64,000 nucleotides of DNA from Pyruvatibacter mobilis. Lineage in GTDB: Bacteria > Pseudomonadota > Alphaproteobacteria > CGMCC-115125. Positions 36,124 to 45,149 of the stretch are shown one piece after another; the first letter of the stretch is position 1; each line of letters starts with the position of its first letter. Under the pieces are notes generated by a model. The model had not been told where the DNA came from, did no database searches, and worked only from the letters and a program-made list of their open reading frames with translations. Position numbers and translations under genes: made by a program. The DNA is taken from positions 1,839,501 to 1,903,500 of the forward strand of contig NZ_CP051630.1 of assembly GCF_012848855.1 (NCBI RefSeq), given 5' to 3'.

Positions 36124-37305
36124 ATGATCACCGTGGAAGAAGCACGCGACCTCATCGCTGCCTCCCTTTCGCCGCTGGACGCTGAGACGGTCGCAGCCGC
36201 GCGCGCTTTTGGCCGCACCCTGTCCGCTGCCATCACCGCCACGCGTGACCAGCCACCGAGCGACGTTTCCGCCATGGACGGGTACGCGGTGCGGTCACAG
36301 GATCTTGACGGCACGCCTTTGGAGGTCCGCGGCGAGTCCCGTGCCGGCACCGGCCATGATGCCCCTCTCGCACCGCGGCAGGCCGTGCGCGTGTCCACGG
36401 GCGCACGCATGCCCGCTGGCGCCGATCAGGTGGTGATCCAGGAAAATGTCACCATCGACGGCACGTCGCTCCATACGGCGGACGCTGCCAACCCCTGGCG
36501 GCATGTGCGCAAGGCCGGGTCCGACTACAGAGCCGGCGAGCAGCTGCTGGAGCCGGGCACCATCCTCAACCCGGCCAAGGTGTCGCTGGCCGCAGCAGCC
36601 GGCATCGGCGATATCCCGGTAATGCGGCGCCCGCGCGTTGCCATCCTCTCTACCGGCGACGAGCTTGTGATGCCGGGCGAAACGCCGGGGCCGGACCAGA
36701 TTTTCAATTCAGGCACGCCCGGCTTGTCGGCGCTCGTCTTCTCCGTAGGCGGACAGCCCCTGTCGCTGGGCATTGCCGAAGATGACCCGGAGGATGTGCG
36801 CGAGGCCCTGGCCAGCGCCGACGGCGCGGATCTGCTCGTCACCATCGGCGGTGCGTCTGTCGGCGATCACGATCATCTGCGCCGCGTGTTTACCGAGGAA
36901 GGCGGTACGCTGATTTTCGAGAAGGTGCGGGTGAAACCGGGGAAGCCTGCCTGGTTCGGCAAGCTGGGTGAGTTGCCGGTGCTGGGCCTGCCCGGCAATC
37001 CGGTATCCGCGATGGTAACCGCGCGGCTGTTCCTCGTGCCGGCCATGCGGACCTTGCTTGGCCAGCCTTCGGCGCTCGCGCTCGGCTTCGAGCAGGCCGT
37101 GCTTGGTGCGCCGCTTGAGGCAAATGGTGACCGCGAAACCTATGTGCGTGGCGTGCGCGACCATCAGACCGGGCCGGTGCGCGCCCTCTCCAAACAGGAC
37201 TCCGCGCATCTCGCCGCGCTGGCCAATGCCACTGTCCTCATCCGACGCCTGCCGGACGCGCCGGCGCTGGACGCGGGGCAGACTGTCGAAGTGCTGCCAT
37301 TGTAG
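36124..37305 (+). CDS. moeA: Molybdopterin molybdenumtransferase
   Basis: Protein of 393 residues that inserts molybdate into adenylylated molybdopterin. Motifs: MITVEEARDLI start, PPSDVSAMDGYAVR (domain III/I region), STGARMPAGAD, ILSTGDELV, TIGGASVGDHD, and the C-terminal LPGNPVSAMVT. The frame reaches back to a TTG inside moaB at 36094, but the ATG at 36124 matches the family N-terminus. A bidirectional hairpin lies 42 bp after the stop. Moco-dependent enzymes are not encoded in this window. Confidence 0.93.
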   Translation: MITVEEARDLIAASLSPLDAETVAAARAFGRTLSAAITATRDQPPSDVSAMDGYAVRSQDLDGTPLEVRGESRAGTGHDAPLAPRQAVRVSTGARMPAGADQVVIQENVTIDGTSLHTADAANPWRHVRKAGSDYRAGEQLLEPGTILNPAKVSLAAAAGIGDIPVMRRPRVAILSTGDELVMPGETPGPDQIFNSGTPGLSALVFSVGGQPLSLGIAEDDPEDVREALASADGADLLVTIGGASVGDHDHLRRVFTEEGGTLIFEKVRVKPGKPAWFGKLGELPVLGLPGNPVSAMVTARLFLVPAMRTLLGQPSALALGFEQAVLGAPLEANGDRETYVRGVRDHQTGPVRALSKQDSAHLAALANATVLIRRLPDAPALDAGQTVEVLPL

Positions 37306-37340
37306 GTCTCCGCCGCAAAACCTATCGAGGATCTCGCGCA

Positions 37341-37378
37341 CAAAAACGGCCCGCGGATAGTTCCGCGGGCCGCTTTCG
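37341..37378. terminator. Bidirectional terminator between moeA and acyl-CoA dehydrogenase
   Basis: A perfect 11-bp stem, CGGCCCGCGGA/TCCGCGGGCCG, encloses the loop TAGT. On the minus strand GTTTTTGTG follows, a good intrinsic terminator for the dehydrogenase pair. On the plus strand the tail is only CTTTCG, weaker for moeA. Confidence 0.8.
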
Positions 37379-37399
37379 TATTGCTTGGGCCTGCGGGCC

Positions 37400-38635
37400 T
37401 TACTTGCCCTTGGGCAGATCGTTGAAGGCCACGTCCTTGTCCACACGCACGTCCTGCGGCATGCCGAGCACGCGTTCGGCAACGATGTTGCGAAGGATTT
37501 CGTCCGTACCGCCGGCGATGCGGTAGCCCGCAGCACCCAGCCATTGGGCCTGGAAACCGCCATTCAGCGGAGCGATTTCACGGTCGGTGATGATGCCGCC
37601 CATGTCTTCAAGGTCCATGGCGAAAGCAGCGAGATCCTGCATCTTCGGTGCGGACACGATCTTGCCGATGGAGGCTTCCGGCCCCGGTGCCGTGCCCTTG
37701 GAGAGCGCGGTAATGGTGCGGAAGCGGTTCATCTTGAGGCCCTGGCTTTCCACATACCAATCGGCAATGCGCTCGCGCACGACCGGGTTGGCAATGGCGG
37801 GGCCTTCTTCCATCTCGGTGCTGCGGGCAAGATCGAGGAGCTCGCCGTAATCACCGGCACCGGCGCCGCCACCGACTGCCAGGCGTTCATTCATCAGCGT
37901 GGTGATGGCGGACTTCCAGCCTTCACCCACCTCGCCGAGGCGCTGGCTGTCCTTCACGCGCACATCGGTAAAGAACACTTCATTGAAGTTGGCGTCACCG
38001 GAGATCTGCTTGATGGGGCGGACGTCTACGCCCGGCGCCTTCATGTCGATCCAGAACATGGTCAGACCCTTGTGCTTGGGCACGTTCGGGTCGGTCCGGG
38101 TGATGATGATGCCGAAATCGGAGAAGTGGGCGCCGGAGGTCCACACCTTCTGGCCGTTGATGACCCATTCGTCACCATCCTTCTCGGCCTTGGTTCGGAT
38201 GCCCGCCACGTCGGAACCAGCCGCCGGCTCGGAGAAGAGCTGGCACCAGATTTCCTCGCCGCGCAGGGCCGGGCCCACGAAACGCTTGCAGGTGTCGGCG
38301 TCGGCATAGGTCATCACGGTCGGAACACACATGCCGAGACCGATCTCGAAGACGCCGCCGGGCACGGCGAACTTGGCTTCTTCCTGCGAATAGATGACCG
38401 ACTGAATCGGCGTGCCGCCACGGCCGCCCCATTCCTTCGGCCAGGTGATCTGGGCAAAACCGGCTTCGGCCTTCTTCGCCTGCCATTCCTTGGCGCGGGC
38501 AACGTGCTCGTCCACGGAGAGATTGCCGCCGGAGCGCTTTTCGCTCACATCAGCCTTCAGCTTGGCGTTGGCGGAGAGCCAGTCATAGCACTCCTTACGG
38601 AAGGCGGCTTCTTCTGGGGTATCGTTGAAATCCAT
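37400..38635 (-). CDS. Acyl-CoA dehydrogenase, large-subunit type
   Basis: ACAD-family flavoprotein of 411 residues: TWPKEWGGRGG, CQLFSEPAAGSDVAG, GQKVWTSGAHFSDFG and C-terminal AGGTDEILRNIVAERVLGMP. The place of the MCAD catalytic Glu is Gly, as in large subunits of heteromeric dehydrogenases. It follows another dehydrogenase gene of small-subunit type by 43 bp on the same strand, so the two probably form one enzyme. It is a different branch from the PimC-like protein at 24 kb. A strong terminator follows. Substrate unknown. Confidence 0.87.
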   Translation of the reverse strand: MDFNDTPEEAAFRKECYDWLSANAKLKADVSEKRSGGNLSVDEHVARAKEWQAKKAEAGFAQITWPKEWGGRGGTPIQSVIYSQEEAKFAVPGGVFEIGLGMCVPTVMTYADADTCKRFVGPALRGEEIWCQLFSEPAAGSDVAGIRTKAEKDGDEWVINGQKVWTSGAHFSDFGIIITRTDPNVPKHKGLTMFWIDMKAPGVDVRPIKQISGDANFNEVFFTDVRVKDSQRLGEVGEGWKSAITTLMNERLAVGGGAGAGDYGELLDLARSTEMEEGPAIANPVVRERIADWYVESQGLKMNRFRTITALSKGTAPGPEASIGKIVSAPKMQDLAAFAMDLEDMGGIITDREIAPLNGGFQAQWLGAAGYRIAGGTDEILRNIVAERVLGMPQDVRVDKDVAFNDLPKGK

Positions 38636-38678
38636 CTTGGGGACTCCTGTTTCCTCGAATTTGCGTTGGTTCCGTCAG

Positions 38679-39806
38679 CTACGCGGCGTTGCGCTGCTCA
38701 AGCTGCCGCACGATGCGTTCCTTCCACTGGCCGATGGCGCCGAGCGTCAGGCCGAGCAGTTTGGAGCGGCGGTAGTAGAACTGGGTGTTGGCTTCCCAGG
38801 TGTAGCCGATGCCGCCATGGGTCTGGATGTTCTCCTGAGCCGCAAAGCGGAAGGCCTCGGTGGCCGCCACACGTGCACCGGCGGCTGCCAGCGGCAGTTC
38901 CGGTGAATTGGTGGAGAGCGCCCAGGCGCCGTAGTAGCAATGACCACGGGCCAGCTCGAGCTTCACATACATATCGGCCAGCTTGTGCTTGATGGCCTGG
39001 TAGGAGCCAATCTGGCGGCCGAAGGCGTAGCGCTCCAGCGAATAGTCGCGGGCCATTTCCATGGCTGCCTGGGTGCCGCCCAGCTGCTCGAAGGCGACGA
39101 GCACGGCAGCGCGGTTGAGGATGTCCTGGGTCACCGCCCAGCCTTCACCTTCTGCCCCCAGCAGTTCAGCATCGGCACCATCAAACGTGATGGAGGCGTG
39201 GCTGCGCGTCGGATCCAGCGTTGTCACCGTCTCGCGCGACACGCCGCCTGCAGTGAGGTCGACCAGCGCCAGGGACACATCACCTTCTGCAGTGCCAGAG
39301 CCTGTCTTGACGACGACCACGGCGAAGTCCGCCACATCGCCATCGGCGACGGGCAGCTTGGTGCCGGAAAGCTTGCTGCCGGACAGGGTGGTCTTGATGG
39401 TGCGCGGCGTCGGGGCCTGCACGCCCTCTGCAAAGGCAAAGCAGCCGATGGCTTCGCCGGTCACAACCTTGGGCAGCCACTTCTGCTTCTGCTCCTCGGT
39501 GCCGGCGCGCTGCAGGGCTTCGGCAGCGAGATAGACCGAGGAAGACATGGGCACCGGCGCGCAGGCGCGGCCCAGCTCTTCGGCGATCACGCACAGTTCG
39601 AGATAGCCAAGGCCCAGCCCGCCATACTCTTCGGCGATGGTGGTGCCCAAGAAGCCCATCTCGGCGAGGCCCTGCCACAGCGCCTTGTCATAGGGCGCAT
39701 CGCTTTCGAGGATCTTGCGCACATCCTCGGGCTTGCACTTGTCGGCCAGAAATTTCGCTGCCTGATCCTTCAGGAGCTTCTGGTCATCGGAGAAGTCAAA
39801 ATTCAT
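38679..39806 (-). CDS. Acyl-CoA dehydrogenase, small-subunit type
   Basis: ACAD-family protein of 375 residues beginning MNFDFSDDQKLLKDQAAKFL. It has AFAEGVQAPTPRTI in place of the usual TEPEAGSD segment, RYAFGRQIGSYQAIKHKLAD, and ends at IQTHGGIGYTWE plus a short helix, lacking the YEGTSQIQ-type loop. These are marks of the small subunit of alpha2-beta2 dehydrogenases. ATG 39806 follows GAGGAA; an upstream start at 39821 is less likely. It leads the two-gene operon with the dehydrogenase at 37400-38635. Confidence 0.85.
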   Translation of the reverse strand: MNFDFSDDQKLLKDQAAKFLADKCKPEDVRKILESDAPYDKALWQGLAEMGFLGTTIAEEYGGLGLGYLELCVIAEELGRACAPVPMSSSVYLAAEALQRAGTEEQKQKWLPKVVTGEAIGCFAFAEGVQAPTPRTIKTTLSGSKLSGTKLPVADGDVADFAVVVVKTGSGTAEGDVSLALVDLTAGGVSRETVTTLDPTRSHASITFDGADAELLGAEGEGWAVTQDILNRAAVLVAFEQLGGTQAAMEMARDYSLERYAFGRQIGSYQAIKHKLADMYVKLELARGHCYYGAWALSTNSPELPLAAAGARVAATEAFRFAAQENIQTHGGIGYTWEANTQFYYRRSKLLGLTLGAIGQWKERIVRQLEQRNAA

Positions 39807-40082
39807 CTTCCGTTTCCTCAACCCTGCCTGGTCCGCCCGGCGGTGCGGGCTGGATTACAGCCACGCGCGTGTCGCCTTGATGCGGGAATGAACCTTTTCC
39901 GACCTTCGGCGCGGTCGCGGGACCGTGCCTTTGCAGGCCATTAGCCCCTGTTTTCTGAGGCAAAAACTAGCGCTCGGCAAGGCCGCGGAAAGGCCATGCC
40001 GGTGGCTTGTCGGCTAATTTTCTCTTTGACGTAGGGTCTGCCTGTTGAAAGAGGTTGCGTGTTTTTGCAGCCCCGTGGCGGA

Positions 40083-40589
40083 TTATTTCTCCGGTTCACC
40101 GGCTTCGTGCGACATCAGGTTGGTCTTGATGCGCAGCAGCAGGTCCGTCGTCTGCTCGAGTTCATCCTCGGAGAGGCCCGCCAGGGCGAGGTCGAAAATC
40201 TGCTCGCCCACCGCCTGCATGTGAGGCGCCACCTGGCTGATCTTGTCGGTCAGGAACACGCGCTTCACCCGCCGGTCGCCCTCGTCGATGCAGCGGGTGA
40301 CGAAACCGGCTTCTTCCAGCCGATCAACCAGCTTGCCGAGGGGCGCCCGCTCCATGTCCAGCCTGTCGGCGATTGCCGTCTGGGTCTGGCCGTCATCCCG
40401 CCGCAGCACGGCGAGAACGCGGCCCTGGGCGCGGGTCAGGCCGATTTCGCGCATGCGCCGGTCGAAGATGCGGCCGATCAGGCGCTGCACATCATAGACC
40501 GCCCAGCCGAACTCCCCCTGCAGGGTCAGCTCTTCATCCGTCGTGACCTGCCGGGCATGGCTGGCCGGGACATGGGTGGGTGGGCTCAT
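40083..40589 (-). CDS. MarR-family transcriptional regulator
   Basis: Winged-helix regulator of 168 residues. The DNA-binding region reads LTRAQGRVLAVLRRDDGQTQTAIADRLD, then the wing VTRCIDEGDRRVKRVFLT, the D-x-R-DRR-x-K signature of MarR. It diverges from an efflux adaptor gene; a 22-bp palindrome between them overlaps both predicted promoters. It probably represses the pump and itself until a phenolic or other toxic ligand binds. ATG 40589 is chosen over the extension to 40661, which would run through the operator. Confidence 0.92.
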   Translation of the reverse strand: MSPPTHVPASHARQVTTDEELTLQGEFGWAVYDVQRLIGRIFDRRMREIGLTRAQGRVLAVLRRDDGQTQTAIADRLDMERAPLGKLVDRLEEAGFVTRCIDEGDRRVKRVFLTDKISQVAPHMQAVGEQIFDLALAGLSEDELEQTTDLLLRIKTNLMSHEAGEPEK

Positions 40590-40600
40590 CAAAAGGCCTT

Positions 40601-40645
40601 TCACTTGGCGTATTGTATCCACGGATATAATATGCGTGAATACAA
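40601..40645. promoter_or_regulatory. MarR operator overlapping divergent promoters
   Basis: TATTGTATCC-AC-GGATATAATA (40611-40632) has 10-bp arms with one mismatch. The plus-strand TATAAT (40626-40631) would be the -10 of the adaptor gene. On the minus strand TTCACG, a 17-bp spacer and TACAAT make a marR promoter. The palindrome lies over both, as expected for mutual repression. Confidence 0.7.
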
Positions 40646-40691
40646 AAAACGGGCACCTCAAAGAAGTGCCACCAAGGGAGTGAAATTGGCA

Positions 40692-41873
40692 ATGGCTGTT
40701 GCTGGCCGGTCTGCGTTCTCAGGCCGTCGAATGAGGGGGATTGGTGCGTCCGCCATGATGCTGGGGGCACTTCTGGGCGGCTGTGGTGACGCCGATGACG
40801 CAGCGTCTGCGCAGGCTGCGGCGCCCGAGCCCGTGGTCATGGCGAGCGCGGTTGTCAGCGAAGTAAAAATTGAACAACCGATTGTCGGCACCGGCACGAT
40901 TGCGCCGCTTCAGAGCACTGATCTTGGTCCGCGGGTTGATGGAATCGTTGAAAAGATTTTTGTCCGCGTTGGCCAGCGCGTGTCCGCAGGTGATGAGCTG
41001 TTCCGGACTCGCGACACGGAGCTGAAGCTGCGCGTCCAGGAACTCGAAAACGAAGTGCGCCTCGCCAAGGCAACGGCTACTGAAGCCTCCCGTGAATTCA
41101 ACCGCATCTCGAAGCTGCACAAGCGTGGCAACGCGTCTGCCGGTGCACTCGACAAATCCCGCGCAGGCCACGAGACCGCCCAGGCCCGCCTTGGCATTGC
41201 CCAGGCCAAGCTCGGCCAGGCCGCGCAGGCGCTCGAAGACGCTGTTGTGACCGCGCCCTATGACGGCGTGATCACCGCACGCAATGTGCATGAAGGCAAG
41301 TTCATGGCCACCCGTGGTGGTGGCTTTGGCGGCGATGGCGGCGGCGGCGTTGTGCAGATCATGGAGATCCACATTGTCGCTGCCATCGTCGATGTCCCGG
41401 AGGTCCACCTGTCCAAGTTCCAGGTGGGCACGCGGGCCAAGGTCATTGTCGATGGCCTCAATGATGAGTTCGAAAGCGAGATCCATCGCATCAACGACTA
41501 CATCGATCCCGTGAAACGCACCATTGAGGTGCGCATTGGCCTGGCCAATGACGACTACCGCATCAAGCCGGGCTCCTTCGCCCGGGCGCTGATCTACCCC
41601 CCTGCAGCCACCGTCCTCTCCCTGCCCCGCGGCACAGTGCTTGGTTATGAAGACCAGCAATATGTGTTCGTGGAACTGGACGGTGTTGCCACCCGCAGGT
41701 CCGTGCGCACGGCCCAGCTTGATGCGGAACACCTGGTCATCCTCGACGGCCTCACCAAGGGTGAGAGGGTACTCTCCGGCCCTGGCCTTCGCCTGCTTGT
41801 CGAGGGTGACCCGGTGGTCATCAGGGAGATGCCGGACACAGACACCACCGACAAGGACGGCCCGCACGCCTGA
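40692..41873 (+). CDS. RND efflux periplasmic adaptor lipoprotein
   Basis: Membrane fusion protein of 393 residues. A lipoprotein signal ends at LLGGC with lipid-bearing C31. A biotinyl-lipoyl half (VDGIVEKIFVRVGQRVSAGD), a coiled-coil hairpin (about 120-190), the second lipoyl half (TAPYDGVITARNVHEG), then beta-barrel and membrane-proximal domains follow. It bridges the inner-membrane pump to an outer-membrane channel. An unusual Gly-rich GGGFGGDGGGG loop interrupts the barrel region. AAGGGAG is 11 bases before ATG 40692. The RND pump gene follows 47 bp later. Confidence 0.91.
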   Translation: MAVAGRSAFSGRRMRGIGASAMMLGALLGGCGDADDAASAQAAAPEPVVMASAVVSEVKIEQPIVGTGTIAPLQSTDLGPRVDGIVEKIFVRVGQRVSAGDELFRTRDTELKLRVQELENEVRLAKATATEASREFNRISKLHKRGNASAGALDKSRAGHETAQARLGIAQAKLGQAAQALEDAVVTAPYDGVITARNVHEGKFMATRGGGFGGDGGGGVVQIMEIHIVAAIVDVPEVHLSKFQVGTRAKVIVDGLNDEFESEIHRINDYIDPVKRTIEVRIGLANDDYRIKPGSFARALIYPPAATVLSLPRGTVLGYEDQQYVFVELDGVATRRSVRTAQLDAEHLVILDGLTKGERVLSGPGLRLLVEGDPVVIREMPDTDTTDKDGPHA

Positions 41874-41920
41874 CGGCGCGATGCGGCCAGCTCGCAGGCC
41901 AGCCATCAAGGAACTGAAGC

Positions 41921-44900
41921 ATGTGGATTTCGGATGTCTCCATCAGGCGGCCCGTCTTTGCGGTGATGCTCGTCGGCGCCTTTGTGGTGCTGGGCTGGAT
42001 CTCGCTGGGCCGCATCGGCGTCGATCTGTTTCCGCGGGTCGAGTTTCCCTATGTGTCGATCACGACGCTCCTCGAAGGGGCCGCGCCGGAGACGATCGAA
42101 ACTGAAGTCACCGATGCCATCGAGGAACAGGTCAACACCATCTCGGGCATTGAAAGCCTCAACTCGATCAGCTCCGAAGGTCACAGCGCGGTGAACATCG
42201 AATTCGGGCTCGACGAGAATGTGGATGTGAAAGCGCAGGATGTGCGCGACAAGGTCGCGCTCGCCATCAGCGACATTCCGCGAGATGCAGAGCAGCCCAT
42301 CGTCCAGAAGGTCGACCCGGACGCCCAGCCCATCATGTCGGTGATGATCTCCGGCGACATGCCCGTCCGGGAGATCACCCGCTATGCGGACCGTGTTGTG
42401 AAAGAACGCCTGCAACGCGTGCCGGGGGTCGGGTCCATTCGGCTTGTCGGCGGGCGCGACCGGGAGGTGCGCATCTGGCTCGATGCCGTGCGCTTACGCG
42501 CCTATGGCGTGACGGCCCAGGATGTGATCGACGCGGTGCGGCGTGAGCACGCGGAAATTCCCGGCGGCCGGCTCGACACTGCCGGGCTGCGCTCCGAGTT
42601 TTCCGTGAAGACCAAGGGCGAAGTGAAGGACGTTGCCGAGTTCGGGCAGATCGTCGTGGCCTATCGCGAAACGGGCCCCACGCGCGTGCAGGATGTGGCG
42701 CGGGTTGAAGACGGTATGGAAGACCTGCGCTCCTATGCGGAGCTTGACGGCCAGCCCGGCGTCAGCCTGGAAATCCGCCGGCAGTCAGGCCGCAACACGG
42801 TCGAGGTTGCCCAGCAGATCCGCGCCGAGCTTGCGGAGATCCGTCAGACTGCGCCGGAAGGCATGAAGCTCATCGCTGCCCGCGATACGTCGATGTTCAT
42901 CGAGGAATCGGTCAACGACGTGTTTGGCGACATTACCCTCGGCGTCATTCTGGTGGTGCTGATCACCCTTGCCTTTCTGCTGTCGGTGCGCGCCACGGCC
43001 ATCGTCGCCATCGCCATGCCCACCGCACTCGTTGCGACTTTCTTCGCCTTCTACGTCATGGGGTTCACCCTCAACCTGATGACGCTTATGGCGCTGTCGG
43101 TGGCCGTTGGCCTGCTGGTGGATGATGCCATCGTGATCCTCGAGAGCATCCACCGCCAGCTTGAAGAGGGGCACCCGCCGATGAAAGCGGCCTCCCTCGG
43201 CGTCGGCAAGGTCGGCCTTGCGGTGCTGTCCGGCACCCTGTCGATCGCCGCCGTCTTTGTGCCTATCGCCTTCATGGACGGCATCGTCGGACGCTTCTTC
43301 TTCCAGTACGGCCTTGCCATCGTTTTCTCGGTCATCGTCTCACTCACCTGTTCGCTGACCCTCACGCCGATGCTGTGCGCCCGCTTCCTGGAACGGTCAG
43401 ACGGGTCCAAGCTTGGCCGCGTGGGCCGCTTCTTCGATGATGCCTATACGCAGCTCGAGATTGCCTATGGCCGCCTGCTCGACGTGGCGCTGGAGCGCCG
43501 CTGGATCGTGGTGCTGCTGGCCGCCGGTGCCATGGTGCTGGGTGTCTTCGTCGCGGGTTTCATCCCCTCAGCATTCGACACACGGGCGGACCGGTCCGAG
43601 TTTCTTGGTCAGATCGAACTTGCTTATGGGGCGGGCGTGGAACAGACGCGCGAGGTGGCAAGCCGGGCTGCCGCCGCCATGGCCAAGGTCGACCACGTAA
43701 AGTCCGTGTTCTTCACCGTCGGCGGCGACAGCCGCGAGCGGGTCAACCAGGCGTCCTTCTATATCGCGCTGACACCCAAGGCAGACCGCGACGTGGGCTT
43801 CATCCCCGTCATGGATGCCACGCGCATGGCCATGCAGCGGGCGGCCCCCGAAGCCACCCACATCTCCCTGTCGGACGTGCCGTGGATTTCAGGCGGCGGC
43901 TTCACCAATTTCGAGCTTGAGTATGCGATCTCCGGCCCGGATCTTCGGGTGCTCCGTGAGCGGACGGACATGATCGCGGTCCGGATGCGGGAAGCAGGGA
44001 TTTTCCGTGACGTGAAAACCTCGTTCGAGGAAGGCAAGCCGGAGGTACAGGTCATCATTGACCGGATGCGCGCGGCCGACCTCTCCGTTCCCGTTCGCTC
44101 GCTGGCCGACACGGTGCGTGCGCTGGTCGGCGGTGTGGATGTCGCCACCTTTGAAGAATACGGCCAGCGCTATGACGTCCGCGTTCGGCTGGAGGAAAAC
44201 CAGCGTCACGAGCTGCACCAGCTTGAGCTCATCCAGGTGCGCGCATCTGACCAGGAGCTGATCGACCTTGCCAATCTCGCGGCGTTCAATGTGGCAGCCG
44301 GCCCGGCACAGATCGACAGAGCCAACCGGTCGCGCAAGATTTCCATCTTTGCCAATACCGGCCCGGGCGTTGCCATGGGCGATGCCACGGCCGAGTTCGA
44401 GCGGATTATTGCCGAGGCAGGCATTCCGCAAGGCTATGCGGTCTCCGCCGAGGGCCGCGCGAAACGCATGAAGGAAACCGGCCAGGCTATCGGCTTTGCG
44501 TTCATGCTGGCTCTTGTCGCGCTCTACATGATCCTGGCGAGCCAGTTCAACAGCTTCACCCAACCGATGATCATCATGCTGACGGCGCCGCTCTCCTTCG
44601 TCGGAGCCTTCATTGCCATGTTCTTCGCCGGTGAGACCATGACCATGTTCACCCAGATCGGCCTGCTGGCCCTTATGGGGCTTGTCATGAAGAACGGTAT
44701 CCTGCTGGTGGACTATGCGAACCAGGCCCACGAGAGCGGCCGGACGGCACGCGAGGCCATCCGCGAGGCGGGGCCGGTGAGGTTGCGCCCGGTGCTGATG
44801 ACGGCGCTGTCGACGATCTGCGGCATGATCCCGGTAGCGATGTCCGTCAGTCAGGGTGCGGAGTTTCGCAACGGCATGGGCTTTCTTGTGATCGGCGGCC

Positions 44901-45034
44901 TTGCTTCCTCAACCGCTCTCACACTTGTGGTTGTGCCGGTTGCCTACACGCTGATGGCGGATGCCCGCAGCGGGGTTTCCAGGGCGGTTTCCTTTGTCAG
45001 AAACAACGTGCCTGTCCTGAAACCGAAGCAGTAA
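41921..45034 (+). CDS. RND multidrug efflux pump inner-membrane subunit
   Basis: Proton-driven transporter of 1037 residues, the normal length of the HAE-1/AcrB family. The N-terminus SIRRPVFAVMLVGAFVVLG is the first helix; helix 4 carries the proton-relay pair D401/D402 in VGLLVDDAIV; the repeat half has LLALMGLVMKNGILLVDYAN. Two large periplasmic loops follow helices 1 and 7. It would export hydrophobic toxicants together with the upstream adaptor. No TolC-like channel gene is nearby, so a channel encoded elsewhere must be used. MarR-controlled operon. Confidence 0.94.
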   Translation: MWISDVSIRRPVFAVMLVGAFVVLGWISLGRIGVDLFPRVEFPYVSITTLLEGAAPETIETEVTDAIEEQVNTISGIESLNSISSEGHSAVNIEFGLDENVDVKAQDVRDKVALAISDIPRDAEQPIVQKVDPDAQPIMSVMISGDMPVREITRYADRVVKERLQRVPGVGSIRLVGGRDREVRIWLDAVRLRAYGVTAQDVIDAVRREHAEIPGGRLDTAGLRSEFSVKTKGEVKDVAEFGQIVVAYRETGPTRVQDVARVEDGMEDLRSYAELDGQPGVSLEIRRQSGRNTVEVAQQIRAELAEIRQTAPEGMKLIAARDTSMFIEESVNDVFGDITLGVILVVLITLAFLLSVRATAIVAIAMPTALVATFFAFYVMGFTLNLMTLMALSVAVGLLVDDAIVILESIHRQLEEGHPPMKAASLGVGKVGLAVLSGTLSIAAVFVPIAFMDGIVGRFFFQYGLAIVFSVIVSLTCSLTLTPMLCARFLERSDGSKLGRVGRFFDDAYTQLEIAYGRLLDVALERRWIVVLLAAGAMVLGVFVAGFIPSAFDTRADRSEFLGQIELAYGAGVEQTREVASRAAAAMAKVDHVKSVFFTVGGDSRERVNQASFYIALTPKADRDVGFIPVMDATRMAMQRAAPEATHISLSDVPWISGGGFTNFELEYAISGPDLRVLRERTDMIAVRMREAGIFRDVKTSFEEGKPEVQVIIDRMRAADLSVPVRSLADTVRALVGGVDVATFEEYGQRYDVRVRLEENQRHELHQLELIQVRASDQELIDLANLAAFNVAAGPAQIDRANRSRKISIFANTGPGVAMGDATAEFERIIAEAGIPQGYAVSAEGRAKRMKETGQAIGFAFMLALVALYMILASQFNSFTQPMIIMLTAPLSFVGAFIAMFFAGETMTMFTQIGLLALMGLVMKNGILLVDYANQAHESGRTAREAIREAGPVRLRPVLMTALSTICGMIPVAMSVSQGAEFRNGMGFLVIGGLASSTALTLVVVPVAYTLMADARSGVSRAVSFVRNNVPVLKPKQ

Positions 45035-45042
45035 TGCCGTTT

Positions 45043-45069
45043 CCTGGCCACTGATGGTACAGGGCCAGG
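45043..45069 (+). terminator. Weak hairpin after RND pump gene
   Basis: CCTGGCC and GGCCAGG (7 bp) enclose a 13-base loop starting eight bases after the stop. No T-run follows, so it is only a possible Rho-assisted or 3'-stabilising structure. Confidence 0.35.
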
Positions 45070-45075
45070 CCCCGC

Positions 45076-45091
45076 TTAAACCGGCCTTAAC
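45076..45091. promoter_or_regulatory. CtrA-type box upstream of hypothetical gene
   Basis: TTAA-ACCGGCC-TTAAC is an exact match to the TTAA-N7-TTAAC consensus bound by the alphaproteobacterial cell-cycle regulator CtrA. It ends 59 bp before the start of the 182-residue hypothetical gene. Binding is inferred from the match alone. Confidence 0.6.
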
Positions 45092-45149
45092 CGCAACAGG
45101 TGCAAACTCTTCGCAGGTATATCCATGCGAGTAACCGCGGAGCAGTTTC

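Noticed and set aside
37385-38992. 535-codon open frame antisense to an acyl-CoA dehydrogenase
   Set aside because: Shadow of the real gene on the other strand; similar antisense frames lie opposite the dehydrogenases at 18.5, 23 and 24.4 kb.
40059-40691. N-terminal extension of the RND adaptor
   Set aside because: It runs through the marR gene and the operator; the lipoprotein signal begins after ATG 40692.
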